A DNA stretch of 42,090 bases from DAIRET01 sp036795455 (GCA_036795455.1 DAIRET010000008.1:1-42090); one strand, 5' to 3'; positions 1-8,376 are shown, numbered from the stretch's first letter. Made by a program: numbers and translations. Notes: a model not told the origin generated them from the letters alone.

Positions 1-2939
1 AACAGCATCATTTTGCGGGTTTCTACAAAACCGTTACTTTGTAACCTGTAGATGTACATACCGCTTGCAAAATTGCCGGCTTCAAATTTTACTTCATAAT
101 TTCCTGCAGCTTTGTATTCATCAACAAGCGTTGTAACTTCATTACCGAGTATATCAAAAACTGTAAGTTTAACTTTCGAAGTCTGACTTTTCAAACTTGT
201 CGGTACAGAATACTTAATTGTGGTAACAGGATTGAAAGGATTCGGGTAGTTTTGAGATAATGAAAACTCAACCGGTAAAAGAGTTACGGAAAGAGTTTGC
301 AGATAGTTAACCGAGCCGTTATAGTCTATCTGTTTTAACCTATAATTAATTGTTCCGGTATTTATTCCGGTTACTTTATCAATAAAAGAATATTCTTTTA
401 TACCGGTTGTAGTTCCTGCACCTGGAATAAATCCTATGGTACTCCACACCATTTCCGATTTAATATCGTTCATCCCTCTTTCTATTTCAAAACCCAAATT
501 GTTTGTCTCGGTTGCCGTCATCCATCTTAGCGTAATTCCTTCTGTTTCCTGAACTGCAGTAAAAGAAGTTAATTCAACGGGTACAATTTCATCGTTCACT
601 AAAAGGTAAGAAGCTATTCCGTTGTTGGTTCCAAGAACATAATAAATATAAACGCCCTGTGAAAACACGCGGTAGTCAACATCACCTGCGGCTCCGGTTG
701 TATTTGTGTTTGGTCCTAAAGTGGGAGTAGTTTCAATCAACACTGCTGAATCAAGTCCTTTTGAAACTTCAAGTACTTTAGCATTTTCGTTGCCTGTTCC
801 GTACTGGAAAGTGATTAAATATCTTTTTGTTCCGCTTTTAATATAACGTAAAGCATTACTCCGGTTATCGACAAGGTTTACCGGTACTTCAGCAACAAAA
901 GCCCCGGTTTCAGTATGCTCTCGCGGTCTAATACTGTTTCCATTTATTATAAAGTTACTATTACCATCTTCTTTGGGATAAACGGCTGGATTTGTTCCGG
1001 TACTTGTAACCCCTGCCAGCGTAATTTCAAGAGGAGTTGTATTAAATACTCCACCGCTCATAGTCCATTTGTAAACTTTATTTGAAGCATTAGCAGCGGC
1101 ATAAAGAATAGCCGAATTATCTGCGTAAGAACCGACAACTGTTATTTTGTCGCCAAGACGGACTGCAGAACCGGCGGTATAAGTTAATACCGGTACAGCG
1201 GATGAAGTTTCACTATCCCACTTATAAACTTTAAAAGGTGTAGTACTTGCATCGGTAGTTAAGTTACCCGCCATTATAATTCCGTCATCTGTTACTTCGA
1301 TATCATTTAAGAGATATGTGCCTCCTACACATGCGCTTGCATTTAGATTTCCGACAGCATCACCCGTAGCAGCATTAAGAATTGTAACATTGGGGCGGTT
1401 GACAACGTATACTCTTTCAAGTCCGTTTACAAACCCATAAGCTAAACCTCTTTCGGTATTACCGGTGGGGGAGAGCCAGGAAGGAGCTGTTCCATTAGCA
1501 GCACAGTGAGACCAGATTGGCATCAATTCGCTTACTACATTTACTTGAATAGTATCCATTAAATTATTTATACTTCCTACTATTATTCCGCTGCCTGTGC
1601 TGTAGGGAATAAAGAATCCGAGTGAATCAATGGTACCATTTATTCCTATTATCTGCCAATTAATATCTGTTGGTCTAATTTCAAGATTATAACCCCATAC
1701 GTCAAATCCTTTAATATCGATTTTTCTTGTTTGAGTTGAATCAATAATTATTTGTTTCGGCGATAAGGAAAGAGAATCCAGTATTGTTGATACATCAACT
1801 TCTGCAATTGCCAATAGCGCATTTGCAACCGATCTTTCGGGACCGTCCGAAGGGCTGTTTACTATATTATCCCTAACAACCATAACTGTTGAACCGCCGC
1901 CGTCAAGGTTATAACCTTGATAACAACCAATAGATATCATATAATCGGCAAGTTCCCAACAAGCCATACCGACACTTAAAGAAGGCTGTCTTCCGTCAAC
2001 AGTAATGAAATAAATCTTTGTGCTGTCCTCGTTAATTCCCAGAGCTGTTCTCGGATGTTTTGAATTGACGTGTGATTCTCCGAAGTCTTCATAACCAACA
2101 AATGATGCAGGACGAACTCCATTAGTCATCAGTCGTGGACCCCCACCAATTAATTCTGTCAGCAAGCCTCTGTTCGGTGTTGTACCAATAAGAATTTCTA
2201 TTGTGTCATTTACATTTATGTTGTTATTAATAAACGAATTTGATAAGCCATGTCCAGACAAAACATAGTCTTCGCCGATTGACATGTTTCCTACACTAAT
2301 CTGTTTTTCGGTAACTATAAATTTAATTTTACTATTCATTGTAAAAGCTTCAATCGGTTGAAGCCTAATTTCTGTGCCGTATGTATTTGTTTTTGTAACT
2401 GGTCCTATGTATTTATTATAAAGAACCAGGAAGTCTGTTGACCGTTCGCTGTTAATTTTGTTTATAGTTCTGAAACTATCATTGGCAGCGTATACTGTAC
2501 CGGAAAAATTAATTATATCAAAAACAGGTTTACTCCTTCCTATCACACCGAAAGAAGTTCTTACATGGCTTCTTCCGAAAGTGTACTGAGTGTCCATTAT
2601 CATTGAGTTAGAAAGAAAAGTGTAGGGATTTGTCGGATCACTAATACCGAAATAATCGCCGTTTATTGCTCCAAGCACAATTCTTCCCGGAGCGTTATTA
2701 CGGCTGGACATAGTACTTGTTTTTTCTAAACCGGTACCGAGCGTGTTGCGTGCAAGTTCAGTTTCTAATTTTATATTGGGATTTGTAAGGTCTATCTCAA
2801 GTATTTTAATACTTAAAGGACCAGCCTTCTTTACGGAGTGAAATTTCGCCCCGGGACCTACTTCAACGACAGTAGAGTCCTGCGGGAAAGTCAATTGTAA
2901 AGAAAAAATAAAGAGAAAGAAAAGTAGTAATCTATTCAT
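1..2939 (-). CDS. T9SS-secreted phosphodiester glycosidase-like (NAGPA/DUF2233) protein, 3' end outside window
   Basis: Open from an ATG at 2939 to the window edge, about 979 codons with no stop. It starts with a signal peptide (MNRLLLFFLFIFSLQLTFPQ). Residues about 60-400 fit the phosphodiester glycosidase family (NAGPA, formerly DUF2233), with VDGRQPSLSVG and NLDGGGSTVMVVRD motifs. The middle region resembles DUF4623 (VTDDGIIMAGNLTT, then KVYKWD); I am less sure of this part. The last ~90 visible residues form a T9SS type A sorting domain: SLSQNYPNPFNPVTTI, then FDILGNEVTTLV and SGMYIYRLQ, ending in RKMML at the edge. Known members cleave sugar phosphodiesters; the substrate here is unknown. 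It is inferred to be released or surface-anchored by the type IX system. Only the last few residues should be missing. No convincing promoter was found upstream. Confidence 0.85.
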   Translation of the reverse strand, partial: MNRLLLFFLFIFSLQLTFPQDSTVVEVGPGAKFHSVKKAGPLSIKILEIDLTNPNIKLETELARNTLGTGLEKTSTMSSRNNAPGRIVLGAINGDYFGISDPTNPYTFLSNSMIMDTQYTFGRSHVRTSFGVIGRSKPVFDIINFSGTVYAANDSFRTINKINSERSTDFLVLYNKYIGPVTKTNTYGTEIRLQPIEAFTMNSKIKFIVTEKQISVGNMSIGEDYVLSGHGLSNSFINNNINVNDTIEILIGTTPNRGLLTELIGGGPRLMTNGVRPASFVGYEDFGESHVNSKHPRTALGINEDSTKIYFITVDGRQPSLSVGMACWELADYMISIGCYQGYNLDGGGSTVMVVRDNIVNSPSDGPERSVANALLAIAEVDVSTILDSLSLSPKQIIIDSTQTRKIDIKGFDVWGYNLEIRPTDINWQIIGINGTIDSLGFFIPYSTGSGIIVGSINNLMDTIQVNVVSELMPIWSHCAANGTAPSWLSPTGNTERGLAYGFVNGLERVYVVNRPNVTILNAATGDAVGNLNASACVGGTYLLNDIEVTDDGIIMAGNLTTDASTTPFKVYKWDSETSSAVPVLTYTAGSAVRLGDKITVVGSYADNSAILYAAANASNKVYKWTMSGGVFNTTPLEITLAGVTSTGTNPAVYPKEDGNSNFIINGNSIRPREHTETGAFVAEVPVNLVDNRSNALRYIKSGTKRYLITFQYGTGNENAKVLEVSKGLDSAVLIETTPTLGPNTNTTGAAGDVDYRVFSQGVYIYYVLGTNNGIASYLLVNDEIVPVELTSFTAVQETEGITLRWMTATETNNLGFEIERGMNDIKSEMVWSTIGFIPGAGTTTGIKEYSFIDKVTGINTGTINYRLKQIDYNGSVNYLQTLSVTLLPVEFSLSQNYPNPFNPVTTIKYSVPTSLKSQTSKVKLTVFDILGNEVTTLVDEYKAAGNYEVKFEAGNFASGMYIYRLQSNGFVETRKMML

Positions 2940-3038
2940 ATTCACGGCTCCATTAATAAATAATAATTGTTGAAAGTAAATTAAGAAATTCTTTGCGAAA
3001 TTACAGAAAGCATATAAGAGAATTAATAACATATTTCG

Positions 3039-4640
3039 TTAGGAACTATAAACTGTATCTCCGTTTACTATTGTCATTAATACTTCGGTTTTTATTATTT
3101 CTTCTTCCGGTATAGATAAAATGTCTTGCGATAATAAAACGAAATCCGCAAGTTTTCCCGGTTCAATGCTCCCTTTTATTTTTTCTTCATAAGAGGAATA
3201 AGCGGCGTTTATTGTATAACCTTTAATAGCTTCTTCAACTGTTAATTTTTCATCGGGAATCAGTCCGCCCGGATTTTTATTATCGGCAGTCTGTCTTGTT
3301 ACTGCGGAATAAATTCCGGCAAAAGGATTTATAGTAACAACAGGGAAATCACTACCGAAACAAACAGTTACTCCCAAATCAATCAAAGATTTAAATGCAA
3401 AAGTTTTTTCCATACGTTGTTTCCCGATTTTCGATTCCGCCCAAACACCGTCATCAAACAAATGGTAAGGTTGAACTGAAGCGATAACATTTAATTTTTT
3501 AAATCTTTCAATATCACTCTCTTTTAGATGCTGAGCGTGTTCAATTCTAAACCTTCTATCCCATACGGGATTGATACCAATTATCTCTTCAAAAATATCA
3601 AGTATAATTGAGTTTGCTTTATCTCCGATTGCATGTATGGAAAGCTGGAGTTTGTTTTTATCTGCGTTTACTGCCCATTGTTTAAGTCTGCCGTCGTTAA
3701 GTAAATCCATACCAAGACCAAAATTACCCGGTTCATCGGAATACGGTTCAAAAAATAGAGCTGTAGCAGAGCCGAGAGAGCCGTCTGCAAAAGCCTTTAA
3801 TGAACCTGTTTTTAATTTATCATTGCCGAATCCGAATTCAATTTGTGATTGAATAATTTCATCACATCGTTCGATAGGAAGACGTGTAAAAACCCGGCTG
3901 GTCAGTTTTCCTTCTCTATCTAATTTTTGCAGTATCCTAAAATCATCCGAATAGGCAATATCATGGATTGATGTAACCCCGTATTTAGCAGCTTCGTTAA
4001 GTGCAGTTATTGCTGCATCTTCTTTCTCTGATTCGGTTGCTTCCGGGATAACAGCTTGAACAAGATTCATTGCTTTGTCTTTTACTATTCCTGTCGGTTC
4101 ACCTGTAACAGGGTCTTTTTCTATCCACCCTCCGTCCGGGGCTGGGGTATCTTTTGTTATTCCCGCTAATTTTAAGGCTGCACTATTAGCTAAAGCCATG
4201 TGGTAATCCATCCTTGAAAGAAATACGGGTGTATCGGTAGAAAATTCATCTATCCATTCTTTTGAAGGGAGAGATTTAATATCCCAGTTTTGTTGGTTCC
4301 AGTTTCCACCGGTAATCCATTTCCCGCGGTTTTTTGAAACATGTTTTTTTAATATCGATTTGAATTCATCAACCGTTTTAGCGGGTTGAAGGTCTACGCT
4401 TTTAAGATAAAATCCTCCCATGATTATATGAGCATGACAATCTATTAACCCGGGCAAAACAAGATTTTGTTCAAGGTCTATAACCTTAGTGTTCTTACCG
4501 ATATATTGTTTTGCTTCTTCGTTGCTTCCGGTAAATACTATTTTATTATAGTCTGTAACAATCGATTCGCAAAACGGCTGCTTTGAATTTGAAGTGAACA
4601 CTTTCCCGTTGATGTATGCTTTTCTCATATTCGTAATCAT
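3039..4640 (-). CDS. YtcJ-like metal-dependent amidohydrolase
   Basis: 533 residues, the usual length of the YtcJ/AepA branch of the amidohydrolase superfamily. The N-terminal small domain (MRKAYINGKVF) leads into the metal-binding H-A-H motif at residues 69-71 (LIDCHAHIIMGG). Later metal and catalytic motifs follow: SIHAIGDKANS, RIEHAQHL and CFGSDFPV. The C-terminus returns to the small beta-sandwich (GKLADFVLL). No signal peptide, so probably cytoplasmic. The family hydrolyses amide or imide bonds of often unknown substrates, so no substrate is assigned. An ATG at 4628 (second Met, MRKAYING) is an equally possible start; neither has a Shine-Dalgarno sequence. It lies 98 bp downstream of nothing on its strand and is followed by the T9SS glycosidase gene about 100 bp further on. 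Confidence 0.9.
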   Translation of the reverse strand: MITNMRKAYINGKVFTSNSKQPFCESIVTDYNKIVFTGSNEEAKQYIGKNTKVIDLEQNLVLPGLIDCHAHIIMGGFYLKSVDLQPAKTVDEFKSILKKHVSKNRGKWITGGNWNQQNWDIKSLPSKEWIDEFSTDTPVFLSRMDYHMALANSAALKLAGITKDTPAPDGGWIEKDPVTGEPTGIVKDKAMNLVQAVIPEATESEKEDAAITALNEAAKYGVTSIHDIAYSDDFRILQKLDREGKLTSRVFTRLPIERCDEIIQSQIEFGFGNDKLKTGSLKAFADGSLGSATALFFEPYSDEPGNFGLGMDLLNDGRLKQWAVNADKNKLQLSIHAIGDKANSIILDIFEEIIGINPVWDRRFRIEHAQHLKESDIERFKKLNVIASVQPYHLFDDGVWAESKIGKQRMEKTFAFKSLIDLGVTVCFGSDFPVVTINPFAGIYSAVTRQTADNKNPGGLIPDEKLTVEEAIKGYTINAAYSSYEEKIKGSIEPGKLADFVLLSQDILSIPEEEIIKTEVLMTIVNGDTVYSS

Positions 4641-4662
4641 TTAGTTAGTAAAAAACCTTTAC

Positions 4663-4695
4663 GAAAAATACACATTTAATGCGAAAAAAAACAAA
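4663..4695 (-). promoter_or_regulatory. Weak candidate promoter for the amidohydrolase
   Basis: Read on the minus strand, TTTG (4695-4692), 21 bases, then TATTTTTC (4670-4663). This is one base off the Bacteroidota -7 element TAnnTTTG and ends 22 bp before the ATG. The spacing is one longer than in the stronger candidates in this window. Confidence 0.3.
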
Positions 4696-4739
4696 ACGGC
4701 TGGACTTATCTCGTTACATTAAAAATATAGGAAGGAATT

Positions 4740-4824
4740 TTAATAACAGAAATTGCGCAGTTTTCCTTCAAGCAGTTTAAGTTCTGCATCTGCTCGTAAG
4801 GGGGTGTTTACAATCTCTTTATGA
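4740..4824 (-). other. Possible frameshifted C-terminal extension of the upstream coiled-coil protein
   Basis: Directly after the stop codon of the upstream gene (4825-4827), a different frame stays open for about 28 codons to a TAA at 4742-4740. It reads DHKEIVNTPLRADAELKL then LEGKLRNFCY, which looks like an amphipathic helix. Removing one T from the T5 run at 4831-4827 (minus strand) would join it in frame to the gene. Whether this is a true mutation, a sequencing error or chance cannot be decided from one sequence. Confidence 0.35.
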
Positions 4825-6687
4825 TCAAAAATTGGTAACCAATTCGTTTAGTGAAGTAATAATAGGAGCATTCAATCTCTGAAATTCTTCTTTTAAGCCC
4901 TCTCTTCTTTTTTCTTTTTCTTCTTTTAAAGCATCAATACCTTTTTGAAGTTCCGAAATCTTTTTAGTTAAGAAATCTATCCTTGATTTTTCGCGGCTTT
5001 CATACTCGCTTTTAATCCTATTTATCTCAGCTTCTTTTCGTCCGCTTATTGTGGAGATTCTACGCATTATTCGTTGCTTTTTATGATGGGTTTCAATAAG
5101 ATTGGCAACAAAACCGATTATTGAGATTATTAATCCGAGAACGAATACAATACCGCTCCATTTAAATCCGCTGCTAAATATAGAGCGGATCACCTCGGCA
5201 TAATTCAATGATTGGGAAGCAGACTCGCTTATCCCGTTTACGAAACCACCGAAGATAAAAATGACCATTGAGACAATTAAGTTCAAAACCATATTATTGT
5301 TGAAGCCAGAATAAGCATTCGATTCTTTTGATTCTTCAAGTTTATGAATCCTGTTTTCAAGGGCGTTAATTTGCTGTTTAATACTTTCTTCAAGTTCTAA
5401 AATTGCTTCTTTCAAATGCTCTTTAGATGAACTTTTTATTGTCTCAATTTCCTTCTCGAAATGTTCAATTTTCTTAATTGCATCGGTAATCTGTCCGTCA
5501 TAAATCTTCAAATCATCATCAATTCTTTTGGATAATGCTGTTTGAATGTTTTCCATTATCTTCAGAACAAGGTTCTTGGATTTATTTAAAAACTTTTCTT
5601 TTAGGATGTTTAAAAGAATGTTCTGGTAGTTCTTATACAACCGGGTATAATCAAACAGAAAAGTTGTATTGATTTGAATTGGTTCATCAAGGTATTCTTC
5701 AAGTCCCATTTTAGAAAGTTTTTCGAGCATTAAAACTATTTCATCATTAGTGTTTGTACTCCCGGTAATTGATGAGTTTAGAATTAGTTTAACATCCTGG
5801 AAAATGTGCGCAAATTCTTCTTCAAGAAAAATATTTGCAAGAATGCTGTTTTTTGCATAGAATTCCACAAGGGAAATGCTATTGGCATCCAGGGCAAGTT
5901 CGATTCTTCTTAAATCATAATTCAGAATCGTTGATAAATTTTCAAGAGCAAGAGAGATGTTCCCGTTCTTGATGCTTAAAAGAAGCGAATAATATAACCC
6001 GGTGGGGGAGTAAGCATTAACATGTAATGTACACTCAAAATTGTCAGCCGCTTCGGCATACTTTTGTTCTAATAAATAATTAAATCCTTTAAATATATAT
6101 ACTGTTTCAAGAAGTTCGTTTTTAACTTCTTGCGGGGAACCGGATTCATTAATTTGGCTTTCAATTCTTTCCAGCAGGGGAAGAGCTTTTTCAAAACTGC
6201 GTAACCTCGGGTCATAAAGAAAAACAATAGAAGTAATAACAAGATTTACGAGGTTTTCTTCGCTGTAGTTTCTTTTCATATGGTTTAAGAGCGATAAACC
6301 GAAATAGGTTTTCTCTTTCGGGTCGGTTGTGGCGCACCATTTTTTAAACAGTTCTCTTGCTTCCCTTTGTCCTTCATCTGAAAGGAAAGTTTTTTTAGAG
6401 TTGTTTGAAGCAAGTGAGAAAAACTGCGCAGCATACTCACTAAGCCAAAAAACATAACCGTTTTCGGCATGAATCATGTCTTTCTTATATACACTATCCA
6501 ATGCAAATGAAGAAAGAATTGCTGCTCGGTTAATGTAATTCTCTAAGTTGTAATTCTCTATTGAAAAGTCAGGGAAGCATTCCTTGCCGTAACTCTTCAT
6601 CCTTGAGGCGAGAATCTCAACGGATAACGATTCCGGTTCTTGCACAACTAAATCGTTGGCAATTTCCGTTAATAATGCGTCCTGCAT
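4825..6687 (-). CDS. Unrecognised two-TM coiled-coil protein with TPR-like region
   Basis: I do not recognise this 620-residue protein. There is no signal peptide. The N-terminal ~370 residues are mostly helical, with a TPR-like stretch near residues 200-265 (LLEQKYAEAADNFE). A first coiled coil spans about 385-455 and is followed by two membrane segments, about 466-486 (MVLNLIVSMVIFIFGGFVNGI) and 510-531 (WSGIVFVLGLIISIIGFVAN). A second charged coiled coil, about 535-605, follows. Both long helical arms should lie on the same, probably cytoplasmic, side, with a short external loop containing SESASQS. A Shine-Dalgarno-like AAGGA precedes the ATG. It diverges from lexA with 158 bp between the starts; the LexA-type operators lie more than 110 bp from its own start, so SOS control is not evident. 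The 3' end may be frameshifted (see 4740-4824). A scaffold or membrane-organising role is only a guess. Confidence 0.75.
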   Translation of the reverse strand: MQDALLTEIANDLVVQEPESLSVEILASRMKSYGKECFPDFSIENYNLENYINRAAILSSFALDSVYKKDMIHAENGYVFWLSEYAAQFFSLASNNSKKTFLSDEGQREARELFKKWCATTDPKEKTYFGLSLLNHMKRNYSEENLVNLVITSIVFLYDPRLRSFEKALPLLERIESQINESGSPQEVKNELLETVYIFKGFNYLLEQKYAEAADNFECTLHVNAYSPTGLYYSLLLSIKNGNISLALENLSTILNYDLRRIELALDANSISLVEFYAKNSILANIFLEEEFAHIFQDVKLILNSSITGSTNTNDEIVLMLEKLSKMGLEEYLDEPIQINTTFLFDYTRLYKNYQNILLNILKEKFLNKSKNLVLKIMENIQTALSKRIDDDLKIYDGQITDAIKKIEHFEKEIETIKSSSKEHLKEAILELEESIKQQINALENRIHKLEESKESNAYSGFNNNMVLNLIVSMVIFIFGGFVNGISESASQSLNYAEVIRSIFSSGFKWSGIVFVLGLIISIIGFVANLIETHHKKQRIMRRISTISGRKEAEINRIKSEYESREKSRIDFLTKKISELQKGIDALKEEKEKRREGLKEEFQRLNAPIITSLNELVTNF

Positions 6688-6792
6688 TTGTATTCATCCT
6701 TGAAAAATTTTGTTATTATATTCTATTCCACCTCATTATCGACAAATCCCGGAAAAAATTTAGAGCTAATTAAAAAAAAGTTTTACTTTTCT

Positions 6793-6824
6793 CTTGACAG
6801 GTGTTCATCCGTACACTATATTTG
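6793..6824 (+). promoter_or_regulatory. lexA promoter, Bacteroidota type
   Basis: CTTG (6793-6796, also the start of a TTGACA at 6794-6799), 20 bases, then TATATTTG (6817-6824), a perfect TAnnTTTG -7 element. The element ends 21 bp before the lexA ATG. Spacing matches the uppS and manB candidate promoters. Confidence 0.65.
6801..6816 (+). promoter_or_regulatory. Putative LexA operator 1
   Basis: GTG-N10-CAC (also GTGT-N8-ACAC), lying exactly between the -33 and -7 promoter elements. The right half extends to CACTA, as in operator 2. The site centres are 26 bp apart. Binding is inferred from position and symmetry. Confidence 0.55.
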
Positions 6825-6844
6825 TAGTGAACAATTGGACACTA
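6825..6844 (+). promoter_or_regulatory. Putative LexA operator 2
   Basis: A near-perfect palindrome, TAGTG-N2-CAATTG-N2-CACTA, directly after the -7 element and ending one base before the lexA ATG. Half-sites of both operators suggest TAGTGtwCA. Occupancy should block initiation, as expected for LexA autoregulation. Confidence 0.6.
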
Positions 6845-6845
6845 T

Positions 6846-7487
6846 ATGAAAAAGAACTTAACAGAACGGCAAAATGAGATTTTAAACTTCATCCAACAGT
6901 TTCGCGATGAAACAGGTTATCCCCCAACTTTAAGGGAGATAGGGAAAAAATTCGGAATCTCTTCCACTTTCGGTGTGAAAAGACATCTTGATGCACTAGT
7001 AAAAAAAGGTTGTCTTAGTGTTGAAAGCAACGCAAGTCGCGGAATAGCAGTTTTAGATTCAGCAAGCGGTTTACGTAAAAAAGATGAAGAATCCACACTT
7101 TTTTCTAAAATACCTGTTATCGGAAGGGTAGCTGCTGGAACCCCGGTAACGGCAATTGAAAATGTAGAAGGAAGCATTGTAGTTGATTCGGCTTTTATAA
7201 AAAGAGCGGAAGAGTGTTATGCTCTTAAAGTTAAAGGTGATAGTATGATTAACGCAGGCATCTTTGAAGGGGATTACGTTATAGTCTCCTCGGGACCTGA
7301 AGCATATCATAATGAAATAGTAGTGGCACTTTTAGAAGATGAAGCCACGGTAAAACGCCTGTACAAAAAAGAAAAAAGTGTGATGCTGATACCTGAAAAT
7401 GAAAAATATCACCCGATTGACTTAACAAATAGGGAGAATTGTTCGATAATAGGGAAAGTAATTGGGGTTGTGCGATGGTTCAACTGA
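6846..7487 (+). CDS. lexA: LexA repressor (SOS regulator, self-cleaving S24 peptidase)
   Basis: 213 residues. The N-terminal winged helix-turn-helix (about 1-70) contains YPPTLREIGKKFGISS and the wing ASRGIAVL. The self-cleavage site is Ala97-Gly98 (GRVAAGTPV). The catalytic dyad is Ser133 (VKGDSMINAGI) and Lys170 (EATVKRLYK), so autoproteolysis should be intact. LexA represses DNA-damage genes until RecA filaments stimulate its cleavage. Two palindromes over the promoter suggest autoregulation. Two small genes follow at gaps of 16 and 14 bp and are probably co-transcribed, which would place them under SOS control. Confidence 0.95.
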   Translation: MKKNLTERQNEILNFIQQFRDETGYPPTLREIGKKFGISSTFGVKRHLDALVKKGCLSVESNASRGIAVLDSASGLRKKDEESTLFSKIPVIGRVAAGTPVTAIENVEGSIVVDSAFIKRAEECYALKVKGDSMINAGIFEGDYVIVSSGPEAYHNEIVVALLEDEATVKRLYKKEKSVMLIPENEKYHPIDLTNRENCSIIGKVIGVVRWFN

Positions 7488-7503
7488 TTAAATGGAGGTT
7501 CAA

Positions 7504-7752
7504 ATGAAAACTGAGATATTTTCATCGGCAATAAATAAAAGAAATAGAATTAGATTTCTATATGAAGCAGGAGAGGTTTATCTTGACCCTTATTTTGTTA
7601 CAACTGAAAGAAACGGGAAAAAAGTTGTATACGGTAAACCTTTACAATCAAACGAGATAAGGAAGTTTGAATATCAGAAAATAGCAAATATTAAGATATT
7701 CAACGACGTTTATTTTACTCCGATAATCCCGATAATTCCTTTAATGAATTAA
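7504..7752 (+). CDS. Small WYL-like protein, possible stand-alone ligand/regulatory domain
   Basis: 82 residues when started at the ATG at 7504. That start is chosen because GGAGG at 7494-7498 sits five bases upstream; the in-frame ATG at 7492 overlaps this site. The protein looks like a bare SH3-like beta barrel of the WYL type: an initial helix (SSAINKRNRIRFLYEAGEV), then DPYFVTTERNGKKVVYG and a closing strand (FEYQKIANIKIF). WYL domains usually sit behind a helix-turn-helix and sense ligands or nucleic acid; no DNA-binding domain is present here. The C-terminus is hydrophobic (FTPIIPIIPLMN). It lies 16 bp after lexA and 14 bp before the nuclease-fold gene. The gene is secure, the family assignment moderate. 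Confidence 0.6.
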   Translation: MKTEIFSSAINKRNRIRFLYEAGEVYLDPYFVTTERNGKKVVYGKPLQSNEIRKFEYQKIANIKIFNDVYFTPIIPIIPLMN

Positions 7753-7766
7753 TTAGAGAGTTGGAT

Positions 7767-8213
7767 ATGTGGTTTAACAAAAGAAAAAATAATATAGACC
7801 TTCTGATCACCGAATTTTGGAAGAATGGTTATTCAACTCTTTCAAGAAAATTCGGGAAATATTTACCCGAGCCGCCGAGGATAGGCGATTACGAGATAGA
7901 TATACTTGCTAAACGCGGAAAGGATTTCGCTATAGGGCTTTCTATGGACAGCAGTGATTTAACAGATCTGAAAATCCTTGAGAAAATTCGTTTCCTTGCT
8001 TCAAGGCGAATGAAATATTCGCGTAAGCCGGTTACTCTTATTATTGGTATTCCCATTAAAGTATATAAACAAATCAGAGAATTAATTGATTCGCTTGAGC
8101 TTGATGTACGGAAAAATATAAAACCGGTAGCATTAATAGAACCTCAAAGGGTTGACCTGTTCTCTCCGTTATATGAAGATGCAACAGAAGATCAGTATTT
8201 AAATGCAAGTTAA
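7767..8213 (+). CDS. Degenerate PD-(D/E)XK nuclease-fold protein (predicted)
   Basis: 148 residues from the ATG at 7767, which has GAGAG six bases upstream. A TTG at 7761 is in frame but has no spacing for a ribosome site. The predicted order is helix (NIDLLITEFWKNGYSTL), beta hairpin (GDYEIDILAKRGKDFAIGLSM), helix (LKILEKIRFLASRRM), strand (PVTLIIGIP), helix, strand. This is the core order of PD-(D/E)XK nucleases, with Asp in EIDILA as the usual motif II. The E-x-K expected at the end of the next strand is replaced by GLS, so catalysis is doubtful. No close family is recognised. Third gene of the probable lexA operon. It may bind DNA or a partner rather than cut; that is inference. Confidence 0.55.
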   Translation: MWFNKRKNNIDLLITEFWKNGYSTLSRKFGKYLPEPPRIGDYEIDILAKRGKDFAIGLSMDSSDLTDLKILEKIRFLASRRMKYSRKPVTLIIGIPIKVYKQIRELIDSLELDVRKNIKPVALIEPQRVDLFSPLYEDATEDQYLNAS

Positions 8214-8376
8214 ATTTGTTCGGTGCGAAAGATTTAACGCTAAAAACTACTTTTTAGGTGGCAGGGCAATTTTTTGTCTTTTTTCATAGTTCCCTTTCTT
8301 TTTCCTTTCTTTAGTAAAGATTAATTAATAATTTTTCAGTTGCCAAATATATTTCTTTTAAAACAACTCGTTTTTT

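Noticed and set aside
6688..6845. SOS control of the divergent coiled-coil gene by the lexA operators
   Set aside because: The operators lie more than 110 bp from its start and sit on the lexA promoter elements.
8203..8289. 28-codon frame overlapping the end of the nuclease-fold gene (MQVKFVRCERFNAKNYF)
   Set aside because: Too short, with no ribosome site; it may be chance in AT-rich DNA.
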